Source: Limnomonas spitsbergensis (taxonomy: Eukaryota; Chlorophyta; Chlorophyceae; Chlamydomonadales). Taken from it: a DNA stretch of 64,000 bases. Where the stretch lies: positions 2,766,001 through 2,830,000 of the forward strand of contig JAYJMM010000111.1 in assembly GCA_037349105.1 (NCBI GenBank), read 5' to 3'. Under the pieces are notes generated by a model. It had not been told where the DNA came from and searched no databases. It saw nothing but the letters and a program-made list of their open reading frames with translations. Below are positions 14,141 through 26,200 of this stretch, piece after piece. The translations under genes and the position numbers were made by a program. Numbering within the stretch: position 1 is the stretch's first letter; each line of letters begins with the position of its first letter.

Positions 14141-14267
14141 GAGAAGAAGTCCAAGGACAAGAAGTCTAAAGACAAGAAGCATTCGAAGAAGCACAAGAAG
14201 GACCGAGGAGACAAGGACGACCTCCAGGTTGAGGCGGCAAAGAAATTCCTGAAGCAGCAGTTGGCAG
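14141..14267 (+). CDS. Gene 1 exon 1 (Lys-rich tract)
   Basis: Acceptor cctggggcag precedes GAG; the exon ends ttggcag before GTAGCT. It is 127 nt, entering in phase 0 and leaving in phase 1, and encodes residues 1-42 plus the first base of Gly43. The acceptor shows that at least one more coding exon lies upstream. Confidence 0.82.
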
Positions 14268-17200
14268 GTAGCTGGAGGGTAGCTAGCAGGTAGCTGGAGG
14301 ATAACTGGCAGGTAGCTGGAGGCTAACTGTCCGGTAGCTGGAGGGTAACTGGCAGGTAGCTGGAGGAAAACTGGTAGGTAGCTGAAGGGTAATTGACAGG
14401 TAGCTGGAGGGTAACTGGCAGGTAGCTGGAGGATAACTGGCAGGTAGCTGGAGGATAACTGGCAGGTAGCCTGAGGGTAACTGTCAGGTAGCTGGAGGGT
14501 AACTGGCAGATAGCTGGAGGATAACTGGCAGGTAGCTGGAGGATAAATGGCAGGTAGCTGAAGGGTAACTGGCAGGTAGCTGGAGGGTAGCTGGCAGGTA
14601 GCTAGAGGTTACGTGGAGGGAAGCTGAGGGTGTGATGACCAAGGGGCAGGAGGGTGGGTTGAGAGCAGGCACGGGCGGTGCGTCTGAGCGCTATCATGTA
14701 ATGGTTGACGGCAAAGCAGGTCTTCTAGCAGAAGTAGGCGGGGCTATAGGTACCTGCAATGTTGCTGATATGTGGCTGCAACGTGGCTGCAATGTTGCTG
14801 AAATATAGCTGAAAAAAAGCTGAGCGCCTGAGCCGCATAAAAATATGGATAGCAGGAGGTGGGTGTGAGCAGGGGGCCTGAATCTGCAGAAGGCAGTAGG
14901 TCTTGGGGTAGCTGACATGTAGCCGAGCCAAGGGCAAAGCTAGTTGTACTGCAGGAGGTGGGATCCAAGCTGGTACTCTATCAGCAGCAGGCTGCATATG
15001 CCATGTGGTGGCTGAAATACAGCTGCAGCGTGACTGAGATGCAGCTTTGCCCCCACCTCCTGCAGCCTACCTGTCCATAGGGACGGGTGGGCTGCAGGAG
15101 GTGGGGGCAAAGCAGGTCCTCAATCAGCGGCAGGGGGTTGCCATTTGATAGCTTACACGTAGCTGACATGCAGCTTTAATGTGGCTGTAGTGTGGCTGAA
15201 ATGTAGCTGAAATACAGCTGTAGTGTGGCTGAAATGTGGCTGTCCCCTGTCATGTAGCTTTTTTTTGAATTAAAAAAATGCATGTAGCTGAAATATAGCT
15301 GTACGTGGCTGAAATGTGGCTGAGCCATGGTGACAGGTAGACTGCTGCAGGCGGTAGGTCACGGGGGTAAATGTTACCCTCAAGCGTGCAGAGAGCTGAG
15401 GCTCTGCCTGCTCTCTTCTCCTTCTAGGCAGAGATGCGTCTTCCCCTCAGCTTCCCGCCATCGAGGTCGTCCCCCTCCCCCCAAGAGCAGCGTGTTGGCT
15501 AACAGCTTTCAATAAGCTGAAGCTGTGCATGCCTGCTCTCTCCCCATTCATGCTAGGCAGGGTTGCAGCACCCCCCTCAACTTCCATGCAGCTTCTACTC
15601 AGCCTCCACTCAGCTTATATTCAGCTTCCACTCAGCTTCTACTCAGCTTCCACTCAGCTCCTCGATATCGCCCTCCCCCCCCAAAGAGCAGCGTGTCAGC
15701 TACTCGGCGGGAGGAGGGGGTCGATAACTCAAGAACAGCATGTTGGGTACTAGGGGTCCTAGATATCGCCCTCCCTCCCCCGAAGAGCAGCGTGTTAGCT
15801 ACTCGGCGGGGGAGGGGGTCGATAACTCAAGCTTTTAAGGAGCTGGGGATCTTCCTGCCCTCTTGGGCTCTTCCCCTTTCTTATATAGGCAGGGCTGCAG
15901 CAACAGCAGCCCAGATACCTGCTCTTGACCTCCTCTCCAAAGGCAGTGTGTCAAGCATTGAGGAAGCTGACGCTCTACCTGCTCTCTTCCCTTTCGTTTT
16001 AGGCAGGCCTGCAGCTCCCCCTCCGCTCCCCGCTATCGAGCTGCTCCCCAAGAGCAGCGCCCAGCATCTGCCGGAGGGACAACGCATTGCCGCAGACGAT
16101 TACTTTCTCAAGTCCTCCGAATACATCGCTTGGTTACAGGTAAGAGCGGATTCACACCTGGCTGGTTTCACTGAGTTTGGCCGGTTTGGGTACCTTCGTT
16201 TCGCACGGTTTCGCAACCTGGGGTCTGACCCCCAGTTTTAGTTCGGTTTGTTACGCATTGGTTTGGTTTCGTCAAACTGAGCTTCCTCAAGAGGGCTTTC
16301 TGACGCCTAACCAACCAACCGAAACGGCAAACTGAACTAGGTGTGAATTGGCTCTAAGGAACAAAGCACACGATTTGTACAATGTCCGTTCCTACCGGTG
16401 TGTAACCGGTGTAAGACTTTGGTTTCCATATTTTTGAATTCGAATTATACAATCTTACAATAGGTTCTCCGAACAAGAAAACAAACTATCCTTGGTTTCA
16501 GAGTCGTTGCGGTAGAAGAAACAATCCTTGGTTTCAGAGTCGGTGCGGTAGAAGAAACAATCCTTGGTTTCAGAGTCGTTGCGGTAGAAGAAACAATCCT
16601 TGGTTTCAGAGTCGTTGCGGTAGAAGAAACAATCCTTGGTTTCAGAGTCGTTGCGGTAGAAGAAACTATCCTTGGTTTCAGAGTCGTTGCGGTAGAAGAA
16701 ACTATCCTTGGTTTCAGAGTCGTTGCGGTAGAAGAAACTATCCTTGGTTTCAGAGTCGTTGCGGTAGAAGAAACTATCCTTGGTTTCAAAGTCGTTGCGG
16801 TAGAAGAAACTATCCTTGGTTTCAGAGTCGTTGCGGTAGAAGAAAATATCCTTGGTTTCAGAGTCGGTGCGGTAGAAGAAACTATCCTTGGTTTCAGAGT
16901 CGTTGCGGTAGAAGAAAGAATCCTTGGTTTCAGAGTCGTTGCGGTAGAAGAAGCTATCCTTGGTTTCAGAGTCGTTGCGGTAGAAGAAACTATCCTTGGT
17001 TTCAGAGTCGGTGCGGTAGAAGAAACAATCCTTGGTTTCAGAGTCGTTGCGGTAGAAGAAACAATCCTTGGTTTCAGAGTCGTTGCGGTAGAAGAAACTA
17101 TCCTTGGTTTCAGAGTCGTTGCGGTAGAAGAAACAATCCTTGGTTTCAGAGTCGGTGCGGTAGAAGAAACAATCCTTGGTTTCAGAGTCGGTGCGGTAGA

Positions 17201-20200
17201 AGAAACAATCCTTGGTTTCAGAGTCGGTGCGGTAGAAGAAACAATCCTTGGTTTCAGAGTCGGTGCGGTAGAAGAAACTATCCTTGGTTTCAGAGTCGGT
17301 GCGGTAGAAGAAACCATCCTTGGTTTCAGAGTCGGTGCGGGGAAGAAACTATCCTTGGTTTCAGAGTCGGTGCGGTAGAAGAAACTATCCTTGGTTTCAG
17401 AGTCGGTGCGGTAGAAGAAACAATCCTTGGTTTCAGATTCGGTGCGGTAGAAGAAACAATCCTTGGTTTTAGAGTCGTTGCGGTAGAAGAAACTATCCTT
17501 GGTTTCAGAGTCGGTGCGGTAGAAGAAACAATCGTTGGTTTCAGAGTCGGTGCGGTAGAAGAAACAATCCTTGGTTTCAGAGTCGTTGCGGTAGAAGAAA
17601 CTATCCTTGGTTTCAGAGTCGGTGCGGTAGAAGAAACAATCCTTGGTTTCAGAGTCGGTGCGGTAGAAGAAACAATCCTTGGTTTCAGAGTCGTTGCGGT
17701 AGAAGAAACTATCCTTGGTTTCAGAGTCGGTGCGGTAGAAGAAACAATCCTTGGTTTCAGAGTCGTTGCGGTAGAAGAAACTATCCTTGGTTTCAGAGTC
17801 GTTGCGGTAGAAGAAACAATCGTTGGTTTCAGAGTCGGTGCGGTAGAAGAAACAATCCTTGGTTTCAGAGTCGTTGCGGTAGAAGAAACTATCCTTGGTT
17901 TCAGAGTCGGTGCGGTAGAAGAAAGAATCCTTGGTTTCAGAGTCGGTGCGGTAGAAGAAACAATCCTTGGTTTCAGAGTCGGTGCGGTAGAAGAAACTAT
18001 CCTTGGTTTCAGAGTCGTTGCGGTAGAAGAAACAATCCTTGGTTTCAGAGTCGTTGCGGTAGAAGAAACTATCCTTGGTTTCAGAGTCGGTGCGGTAGAA
18101 GAAACTATCCTTGGTTTCAGAGTCGGTGCGGTAGAAGAAACTATCCTTGGTTTCAGAGTCGGTGCGGTAGAAGAAACCATCCTTGGTTTCAGAGTCGGTG
18201 CGGTAGAAGAAACAATCCTTGGTTTCAGAGTCGTTGCGGTAGAAGAAACTATCCTTGGTTTCAGAGTCGTTGCGGTAGAAGAAACAATCCTTGGTTTCAG
18301 AGTCGGTGCGGTAGAAGAAACAATCCTTGGTTTCAGAGTCGGTGCGGTAGAAGAAACAATCCTTGGTTTCAGAGTCGGTGCGGTAGAAGAAACAATCCTT
18401 GGTTTCAGAGTCGGTGCGGTAGAAGAAACTATCCTTGGTTTCAGAGTCGGTGCGGTAGAAGAAACCATCCTTGGTTTCAGAGTCGGTGCGGGGAAGAAAC
18501 TATCCTTGGTTTCAGAGTCGGTGCGGTAGAAGAAACTATCCTTGGTTTCAGAGTCGGTGCGGTAGAAGAAACAATCCTTGGTTTCAGATTCGGTGCGGTA
18601 GAAGAAACAATCCTTGGTTTTAGAGTCGTTGCGGTAGAAGAAACTATCCTTGGTTTCAGAGTCGGTGCGGTAGAAGAAACAATCGTTGGTTTCAGAGTCG
18701 GTGCGGTAGAAGAAACAATCCTTGGTTTCAGAGTCGTTGCGGTAGAAGAAACTATCCTTGGTTTCAGAGTCGGTGCGGTAGAAGAAACAATCCTTGGTTT
18801 CAGAGTCGGTGCGGTAGAAGAAACAATCCTTGGTTTCAGAGTCGTTGCGGTAGAAGAAACTATCCTTGGTTTCAGAGTCGGTGCGGTAGAAGAAACAATC
18901 CTTGGTTTCAGAGTCGTTGCGGTAGAAGAAACTATCCTTGGTTTCAGAGTCGTTGCGGTAGAAGAAACAATCGTTGGTTTCAGAGTCGGTGCGGTAGAAG
19001 AAACAATCCTTGGTTTCAGAGTCGTTGCGGTAGAAGAAACTATCCTTGGTTTCAGAGTCGGTGCGGTAGAAGAAAGAATCCTTGGTTTCAGAGTCGGTGC
19101 GGTAGAAGAAACAATCCTTGGTTTCAGAGTCGGTGCGGTAGAAGAAACTATCCTTGGTTTCAGAGTCGTTGCGGTAGAAGAAACAATCCTTGGTTTCAGA
19201 GTCGTTGCGGTAGAAGAAACTATCCTTGGTTTCAGAGTCGGTGCGGTAGAAGAAACTATCCTTGGTTTCAGAGTCGGTGCGGTAGAAGAAACTATCCTTG
19301 GTTTCAGAGTCGGTGCGGTAGAAGAAACCATCCTTGGTTTCAGAGTCGGTGCGGTAGAAGAAACAATCCTTGGTTTCAGAGTCGTTGCGGTAGAAGAAAC
19401 TATCCTTGGTTTCAGAGTCGTTGCGGTAGAAGAAACAATCGTTGGTTTCAGAGTCGGTGCGGTAGAAGAAACAATCCTTGGTTTCAGAGTCGTTGCGGTA
19501 GAAGAAACTATCCTTGGTTTCAGAGTCGTTGCGGTAGAAGAAACCATCCTTGGTTTCAGAGTCGGTGCGGTAGAAGAAACTATCCTTGGTTTCAGAGTCG
19601 GTGCGGTAGAAGAAACTATCCTTGGTTTCAGAGTCGGTGCGGTAGAAGAAACAATCCTTGGTTTCAGAGTCGGTGCGGTAGAAGAAACAATCCTTGGTTT
19701 CAGAGTCGTTGCGGTAGAAGAAACTATATCCTTGGTTTCAGAGTCGTTGCGGTAGAAGAAACAATCCTTGGTTTCAGAGTCGGTGCGGTAGAAGAAACAA
19801 TCCTTTGTTTCAGAGTCGTTGCGGTAGAAGAAACTATCCTTGGTTTCAGAGTCGGTGCGGTAGAAGAAACAATCCTTGGTTTCAGAGTCGGTGCGGTAGA
19901 AGAAACAATCCTTGGTTTCAGAGTCGTTGTGGTAGAAGAAACTATCCTTGGTTTCAGAGTCGGTGCGGTAGAAGAAACAATCCTTGGTTTCAGAGTCGTT
20001 GCGGTAGAAGAAACTATCCTTGGTTTCAGAGTCGTTGCGGTAGAAGAAACAATCGTTGGTTTCAGAGTCGGTGCGGTAGAAGAAACTATCCTTGGTTTCA
20101 GAGTCGTTGCGGTAGAAGAAACTATCCTTGGTTTCAGAGTCGGTGCGGTAGAAGAAAGAATCCTTGGTTTCAGAGTCGGTGCGGTAGAAGAAACTATCCT

Positions 20201-23200
20201 TGGTTTCAGAGTCGTTGCGGTAGAAGAAACAATCCTTGGTTTCAGAGTCGTTGCGGTAGAAGAAAGTATCCTTGGTTTCAGAGTCGGTGCGGTAGAAGTT
20301 ACTATCCTTGGTTTCAGAGTCGGTGCGGTAGAAGAAACTATCCTTGGTTTCAGAGTCGGTGCGGTAGAAGAAACCATCCTTGGTTTCAGAGTCGGTGCGG
20401 TAGAAGAAACAATCCTTGGTTTCAGAGTCGTTGCGGTAGAAGAAACTATCCTTGGTTTCAGAGTCGTTGTGGTAGAAGAAAGTATCCTTGGTTTCAGAGT
20501 CGGTGCGGTAGAAGAAACAATCCTTGGTTTCAGAGTCGTTGCGGTAGAAGAAACTATCCTTGGTTTCAGAGTCGGTGCGGTAGAAGAAACAATCCTTGGT
20601 TTCAGAGTCGGTGCGGTAGAAGAAACAATCCTTGGTTTCAGAGTCGTTGCGGTAGAAGAAACTATCCTTGGTTTCAGAGTCGTTGCGGTAGAAGAAACAA
20701 TCCTTGGTTTCAGAGTCGGTGCGGTAGAAGAAACAATCCTTGGTTTCAGAGTCGGTGCGGTAGAAGAAACTATCCTTGGTTTCAGAGTCGGTGCGGTAGA
20801 AGAAACAATCGTTGGTTTCAGAGTCGGTGCGGTAGAAGAAACAATCGTTGGTTTCAGAGTCGTTGCGGTAGAAGAAACAATCGTTGGTTTCAGAGTCGTT
20901 GCGGTAGAAGAAACAATCGTTGGTTTCAGAGTCGGTGCGGTAGAAGAAACAATCCTTGGTTTCAGAGTCGTTGCGGTAGAAGAAACAATCCTTGGTTTCA
21001 GAGTCGTTGCGGTAGAAGAAACAATCGTTGGTTTCAGAGTCGGTGCGGTAGAAGAAACAATCGTTGGTTTCAGAGTCGGTGCGGTAGAAGAAACTATCCT
21101 TGGTTTCAGAGTCGTTGCGGTAGAAGAAACTATCCTTGGTTTCAGAGTCGTTGCGGTAGAAGAAACTATCCTTGGTTTCAGAGTCGGTGCGGTAGAAGAA
21201 ACCATCCTTGGTTTCAGAGTCGTTGCGGTAGAAGAAACTATCCTTGGTTTCAGAGTCGTTGTGGTAGAAGAAAGTATCCTTGGTTTCAGAGTCGTTGCGG
21301 TAGAAGAAACAATCCTTGGTTTCAGAGTCGTTGCGGTAGAAGAAACTATCCTTGGTTTCAGAGTCGTTGCGGTAGAAGAAACAATCGTTGGTTTCAGAGT
21401 CGGTGCGGTAGAAGAAACAATCCTTGGTTTCAGAGTCGTTGCGGTAGAAGAAACTATCCTTGGTTTCAGAGTCGTTGCGGTAGAAGAAACAATCCTTGGT
21501 TTCAGAGTCGGTGCGGTAGAAGAAACAATCCTTGGTTTCAGAGTCGGTGCGGTAGAAGAAACTATCCTTGGTTTCAGAGTCGGTGCGGTAGAAGAAACAA
21601 TCGTTGGTTTCAGAGTCGGTGCGGTAGAAGAAACAATCGTTGGTTTCAGAGTCGTTGCGGTAGAAGAAACAATCGTTGGTTTCAGAGTCGTTGCGGTAGA
21701 AGAAACAATCGTTGGTTTCAGAGTCGGTGCGGTAGAAGAAACAATCGTTGGTTTCAGAGTCGTTGCGGTAGAAGAAACAATCCTTGGTTTCAGAGTCGTT
21801 GCGGTAGAAGAAACAATCGTTGGTTTCAGAGTCGGTGCGGTAGAAGAAACAATCGTTGGTTTCAGAGTCGGTGCGGTAGAAGAAACTATCCTTGGTTTCA
21901 GAGTCGTTGCGGTAGAAGAAACTATCCTTGGTTTCAGAGTCGGTGCGGTAGAAGAAACCATCCTTGGTTTCAGAGTCGTTGCGGTAGAAGAAACTATCCT
22001 TGGTTTCAGAGTCGTTGCGGTAGAAGAAACAATCGTTGGTTTCAGAGTCGGTGCGGTAGAAGAAACTATCCTTGGTTTCAGAGTCGTTGCGGTAGAAGAA
22101 ACTATCCTTGGTTTCAGAGTCGGTGCGGTAGAAGAAACAATCCTTGGTTTCAGAGTCGGTGCGGTAGAAGAAACTATCCTTGGTTTCAGAGTCGGTGCGG
22201 TAGAAGAAACAATCCTTGGTTTCAGAGTCGGTGCGGTAGAAGAAACAATCCTTGGTTTCAGAGTCGGTGCGGTAGAAGAAACTATCCTTGGTTTCAGAGT
22301 CGGTGCGGTAGAAGAAACAATCGTTGGTTTCAGAGTCGGTGCGGTAGAAGAAACAATCGTTGGTTTCAGAGTCGTTGCGGTAGAAGAAACAATCGTTGGT
22401 TTCAGAGTCGTTGCGGTAGAAGAAACAATCGTTGGTTTCAGAGTCGTTGCGGTAGAAGAAACAATCCTTGGTTTCAGAGTCGTTGCGGTAGAAGAAACAA
22501 TCCTTGGTTTCAGAGTCGTTGCGGTAGAAGAAACAATCGTTGGTTTCAGAGTCGGTGCGGTAGAAGAAACAATCGTTGGTTTCAGAGTCGGTGCGGTAGA
22601 AGAAACTATCCTTGGTTTCAGAGTCGTTGCGGTAGAAGAAACTATCCTTGGTTTCAGAGTCGGTGCGGTAGAAGAAACCATCCTTGGTTTCAGAGTCGTT
22701 GCGGTAGAAGAAACTATCCTTGGTTTCAGAGTCGTTGCGGTAGAAGAAACAATCGTTGGTTTCAGAGTCGGTGCGGTAGAAGAAACTATCCTTGGTTTCA
22801 GAGTCGTTGCGGTAGAAGAAACTATCCTTGGTTTCAGAGTCGGTGCGGTAGAAGAAACTATCCTTGGTTTCAGAGTCGTTGCGGTAGAAGAAACTATCCT
22901 TGGTTTCAGAGTCGTTGCGGTAGAAGAAACTATCCTTGGTTTCAGAGTCGGTGCGGTAGAAGAAACCATCCTTGGTTTCAGAGTCGTTGCGGTAGAAGAA
23001 ACTATCCTTGGTTTCAGAGTCGTTGTGCTAGAAGAAAGTATCCTTGGTTTCAGAGTCGTTGCGGTAGAAGAAACAATCCTTGGTTTCAGAGTCGTTGCGG
23101 TAGAAGAAACTATCCTTGGTTTCAGAGTCGGTGCGGTAGAAGAAACAATCCTTGGTTTCAGAGTCGTTGTGGTAGAAGAAACAATCCTTGGTTTCAGAGT

Positions 23201-26200
23201 CGTTGCGGTAGAAGAAACTATCCTTGGTTTCAGAGTCGTTGCGGTAGAAGAAACAATCCTTGGTTTCAGAGTCGGTGCGGTAGAAGAAACAATCCTTGGT
23301 TCCAGAGTCGGTGCGGTAGAAGAAACTATCCTTGGTTTCAGAGTCGGTGCGGTAGAAGAAACAATCGTTGGTTTCAGAGTCGGTGCGGTAGAAGAAACAA
23401 TCGTTGGTTTCAGAGTCGTTGCGGTAGAAGAAACAATCGTTGGTTTCAGAGTCGTTGCGGTAGAAGAAACAATCGTTGGTTTCAGAGTCGGTGCGGTAGA
23501 AGAAACAATCGTTGGTTTCAGAGTCGTTGCGGTAGAAGAAACAATCCTTGGTTTCAGAGTCGTTGCGGTAGAAGAAACAATCGTTGGTTTCAGAGTCGGT
23601 GCGGTAGAAGAAACAATCGTTGGTTTCAGAGTCGTTGCGGTAGAAGAAACAATCCTTGGTTTCAGAGTCGTTGCGGTGGAAGAAACTATCCTTGGTTTCA
23701 GAGTCGTTGCGGTAGAAGAAACAATCGTTGGTTTCAGAGTCGGTGCGGTAGAAGAAACAATCCTTGGTTTCAGAGTCGTTGCGGTAGAAGAAACTATCCT
23801 TGGTTTCAGAGTCGGTGCGGTAGAAGAAAGAATCCTTGGTTTCAGAGTCGGTGCGGTAGAAGAAACTATCCTTGGTTTCAGAGTCGTTGCGGTAGAAGAA
23901 ACAATCCTTGGTTTCAGAGTCGTTGCGGTAGAAGAAAGTATCCTTGGTTTCAGAGTCGGTGCGGTAGAAGAAACTATCCTTGGTTTCAGAGTCGGTGCGG
24001 TAGAAGAAACTATCCTTGGTTTCAGAGTCGGTGCGGTAGAAGAAACCATCCTTGGTTTCAGAGTCGGTGCGGTAGAAGAAACAATCCTTGGTTTCAGAGT
24101 CGTTGCGGTAGAAGAAACTATCCTTGGTTTCAGAGTCGTTGTGGTAGAAGAAAGTATCCTTGGTTTCAGAGTCGGTGCGGTAGAAGAAACAATCCTTGGT
24201 TTCAGAGTCGGTGCGGTAGAAGAAACTATCCTTGGTTTCAGAGTCGGTGCGGTAGAAGAAACAATCCTTGGTTTCAGAGTCGGTGCGGTAGAAGAAACAA
24301 TCCTTGGTTTCAGAGTCGTTGCGGTAGAAGAAACTATCCTTGGTTTCAGAGTCGTTGCGGTAGAAGAAACAATCCTTGGTTTCAGAGTCGGTGCGGTAGA
24401 AGAAACAATCCTTGGTTTCAGAGTCGGTGCGGTAGAAGAAACTATCCTTGGTTTCAGAGTCGGTGCGGTAGAAGAAACAATCGTTGGTTTCAGAGTCGGT
24501 GCGGTAGAAGAAACAATCGTTGGTTTCAGAGTCGTTGCGGTAGAAGAAACAATCGTTGGTTTCAGAGTCGTTGCGGTAGAAGAAACTATCCTTGGTTTCA
24601 GAGTCGGTGCGGTAGAAGAAACAATCCTTGGTTTCAGAGTCGTTGCGGTAGAAGAAACCATCCTTGGTTTCAGAGTCGTTGCGGTAGAAGAAACAATCCT
24701 TGGTTTCAGAGTCGGTGCGGTAGAAGAAACTATCCTTGGTTTCAGAGTCGGTGCGGTAGAAGAAACTATCCTTGGTTTCAGAGTCGGTGCGGTAGAAGAA
24801 AGAATCCTTGGTTTCAGAGTCGGTGCGGTAGAAGAAACTATCCTTGGTTTCAGAGTCGTTGCGGTAGAAGAAACAATCCTTGGTTTCAGAGTCGTTGCGG
24901 TAGAAGAAACTATCCTTGGTTTCAGAGTCGGTGCGGTAGAAGAAAGAATCCTTGGTTTCAGAGTCGGTGCGGTAGAAGAAACTATCCTTGGTTTCAGAGT
25001 CGTTGCGGTAGAAGAAACAATCCTTGGTTTCAGAGTCGTTGCGGTAGAAGAAAGTATCCTTGGTTTCAGAGTCGGTGCGGTAGAAGAAACTATCCTTGGT
25101 TTCAGAGTCGGTGCGGTAGAAGAAACTATCCTTGGTTTCAGAGTCGGTGCGGTAGAAGAAACCATCCTTGGTTTCAGAGTCGGTGCGGTAGAAGAAACAA
25201 TCCTTGGTTTCAGAGTCGTTGCGGTAGAAGAAACTATCCTTGGTTTCAGAGTCGTTGTGGTAGAAGAAAGTATCCTTGGTTTCAGAGTCGGTGCGGTAGA
25301 AGAAACTATCCTTGGTTTCAGAGTCGGTGCGGTAGAAGAAACTATCCTTGGTTTCAGAGTCGGTGCGGTAGAAGAAACAATCCTTGGTTTCAGAGTCGGT
25401 GCGGTAGAAGAAACAATCCTTGGTTTCAGAGTCGTTGCGGTAGAAGAAACTATCCTTGGTTTCAGAGTCGTTGCGGTAGAAGAAACAATCCTTGGTTTCA
25501 GAGTCGGTGCGGTAGAAGAAACAATCCTTGGTTTCAGAGTCGGTGCGGTAGAAGAAACTATCCTTGGTTTCAGAGTCGGTGCGGTAGAAGAAACAATCGT
25601 TGGTTTCAGAGTCGGTGCGGTAGAAGAAACAATCGTTGGTTTCAGAGTCGTTGCGGTAGAAGAAACAATCGTTGGTTTCAGAGTCGTTGCGGTAGAAGAA
25701 ACAATCGTTGGTTTCAGAGTCGGTGCGGTAGAAGAAACAATCGTTGGTTTCAGAGTCGTTGCGGTAGAAGAAACAATCCTTGGTTTCAGAGTCGTTGCGG
25801 TAGAAGAAACAATCGTTGGTTTCAGAGTCGGTGCGGTAGAAGAAACAATCGTTGGTTTCAGAGTCGGTGCGGTAGAAGAAACTATCCTTGGTTTCAGAGT
25901 CGTTGCGGTAGAAGAAACTATCCTTGGTTTCAGAGTCGGTGCGGTAGAAGAAACCATCCTTGGTTTCAGAGTCGTTGCGGTAGAAGAAACTATCCTTGGT
26001 TTCAGAGTCGTTGCGGTAGAAGAAACAATCCTTGGTTTCAGAGTCGGTGCGGTAGAAGAAACTATCCTTGGTTTCAGAGTCGTTGCGGTAGAAGAAACTA
26101 TCCTTGGTTTCAGAGTCGGTGCGGTAGAAGAAACAATCCTTGGTTTCAGAGTCGGTGCGGTTGAAGAAACAATCGTTGGTTTCAGAGTCGGTGCGGTAGA

